DNA of 6,468 nt from CAZTTG01 sp964615935 (GTDB taxonomy: Bacteria > Planctomycetota > UBA1135 > GCA-002686595). Below, piece after piece: positions 6,246-6,468 of this stretch (position 1 is its first letter; every line of letters starts with the position of its first letter). The stretch spans positions 1 through 6,468 of the forward strand of contig CAZTTG010000163.1 in the NCBI GenBank assembly GCA_964615935.1. The letters run 5' to 3'. Both the position numbers and the translations under genes were made by a program. The notes beneath the pieces were generated by a model. It was given only the letters and a program-made list of their open reading frames with translations, did not search any database and was not told the origin of the DNA.

Positions 6246-6252
6246 CCAAGTC

Positions 6253-6468
6253 ATGGAACCGAATCGAATCCACCCCGGAGCCGCGCGGCGCCTGCAGGGT
6301 GCCCCCTGGAAGATCTCCGTGGTTCTCGCAGCCCTCGCGGCGCTCCCCTGCGCTGCCCAGGGGACCCCGGGTCAGGTCCTGGGCCACCAGAAGATCAGCG
6401 CCACGGAGGGGGGGCTGACGGGTGCTCTGGTCGCGGGGGACAACTTCGGATCGGGCGTCACCTCATTG
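6253..6468 (+). CDS. Secreted protein, probable FG-GAP/integrin-alpha-like repeat protein, N-terminal part (runs off the right edge)
   Basis: 72 codons are visible, open to the end of the window. The first 36 residues look like a long signal peptide: a basic N-region with R5, R12, R13 and K20, a hydrophobic core ISVVLAALAALP (21-32), and a likely cleavage after CAA or CAAQ (33-36). The mature part begins GTPGQVLGHQKISATEGGLT, then G-A-L-V-A-G-D-N-F-G-S-G-V-T-S-L. From memory, this 'VL.HQKIS.T.GG.TG.L...D.FG..V.SL' start is common in secreted planctomycete proteins, where it continues into GDLDGDG-type FG-GAP beta-propeller repeats. The repeats themselves lie beyond the window, so the family call is inference. 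It is divergently transcribed from the Bat operon, with no evident functional link. The start is secure from the AAGGAG 7 nt upstream. Confidence 0.72.
   Translation, partial: MEPNRIHPGAARRLQGAPWKISVVLAALAALPCAAQGTPGQVLGHQKISATEGGLTGALVAGDNFGSGVTSL

Larger units (their letters stand above)
5878..6252. other. Divergent intergenic region (375 bp) between the Bat operon and the secreted-protein gene
   Basis: No convincing gene on either strand: the open frames here are Pro/Arg/Gly-rich shadows without Shine-Dalgarno sites. It must hold the start signals for both directions. Visible items are a lone TACAAT on the minus strand (6015-6010), an 8-bp tandem duplication AGCGGGCA at 5926-5941, a 14-base perfect GC palindrome at 6045-6058, a 7-bp stem with a 4-base loop at 6130-6147, and the two ribosome binding sites at its ends. 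No clear plus-strand promoter was found. Confidence 0.75.

Noticed and set aside
5878..6387. N-terminal extension of the DUF58 protein
   Set aside because: The frame is open but Pro/Arg/Gly-rich, overlaps the divergent gene, and the ATG at 5877 has a good ribosome binding site and family-like N-terminus.
1..6468. Search for tRNA, rRNA, CRISPR, insertion sequence or toxin-antitoxin signals
   Set aside because: No conserved RNA motifs, spaced direct repeats, terminal inverted repeats, transposase or toxin domains were seen; composition is even across the window.

Overview
The window is a very GC-rich bacterial segment (roughly 70-75% G+C by eye, codon third positions mostly G or C). It is almost fully coding on the minus strand. 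It carries a Bat-type (Bacteroides aerotolerance) operon: six consecutive genes transcribed leftward from about 5877 to beyond base 1. In transcription order they are a cytosolic DUF58/vWA protein (5877-4939), a secreted single-pass membrane protein with a BatD-like layout (4942-4025), a BatA-like membrane vWA protein (4028-2952), a BatB-like membrane vWA protein (2955-1918), a BatC-like TPR protein with a Gln/Asp/Glu-rich tract (1921-857), and the first 285 codons of a BatD-like protein (857 to the left edge).

Every junction in the operon overlaps: ATGA three times, GTGA once, TGATG once. Four of the five downstream starts have a clear GGAGG-like Shine-Dalgarno sequence inside the previous gene. 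The fifth, for the BatD-like membrane protein, follows a run of eight G and then AG. The six proteins are therefore probably made in coordinated amounts. By family knowledge, such cassettes work with a MoxR-type AAA+ ATPase. The vWA proteins bind a divalent metal at a MIDAS site and dock partners, BatA and BatB sit in the inner membrane, and BatC and BatD act on the periplasmic side. The biochemical role is not firmly established; oxygen or stress tolerance and envelope homeostasis have been proposed. All three vWA domains here keep the MIDAS residues, so the machinery looks intact. No MoxR gene lies in the window, although one is usually directly upstream of the DUF58 gene. Here that place is taken by a 375-bp intergenic region and a divergent gene.

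On the plus strand, the right edge (6253-6468) holds the start of a divergent secreted protein with an excellent AAGGAG Shine-Dalgarno. Its mature N-terminus resembles the opening of FG-GAP/integrin-alpha-like repeat proteins that I recall as common in Planctomycetota. This, the GC content and the operon layout make a planctomycete or similar free-living Gram-negative plausible, but not proven. The 375-bp gap contains a lone TACAAT that could be a -10 element for the operon, plus a few GC-rich hairpins.

I see no RNA genes, insertion sequences, CRISPR arrays or signs of recent transfer. The operon is a known type, not a new system. The points most worth a second look are the missing MoxR, the extra BatD-like second gene, the repeat-encoded Q tract of BatC, and the ribosome-binding site embedded in the conserved C-terminal codons of batC.
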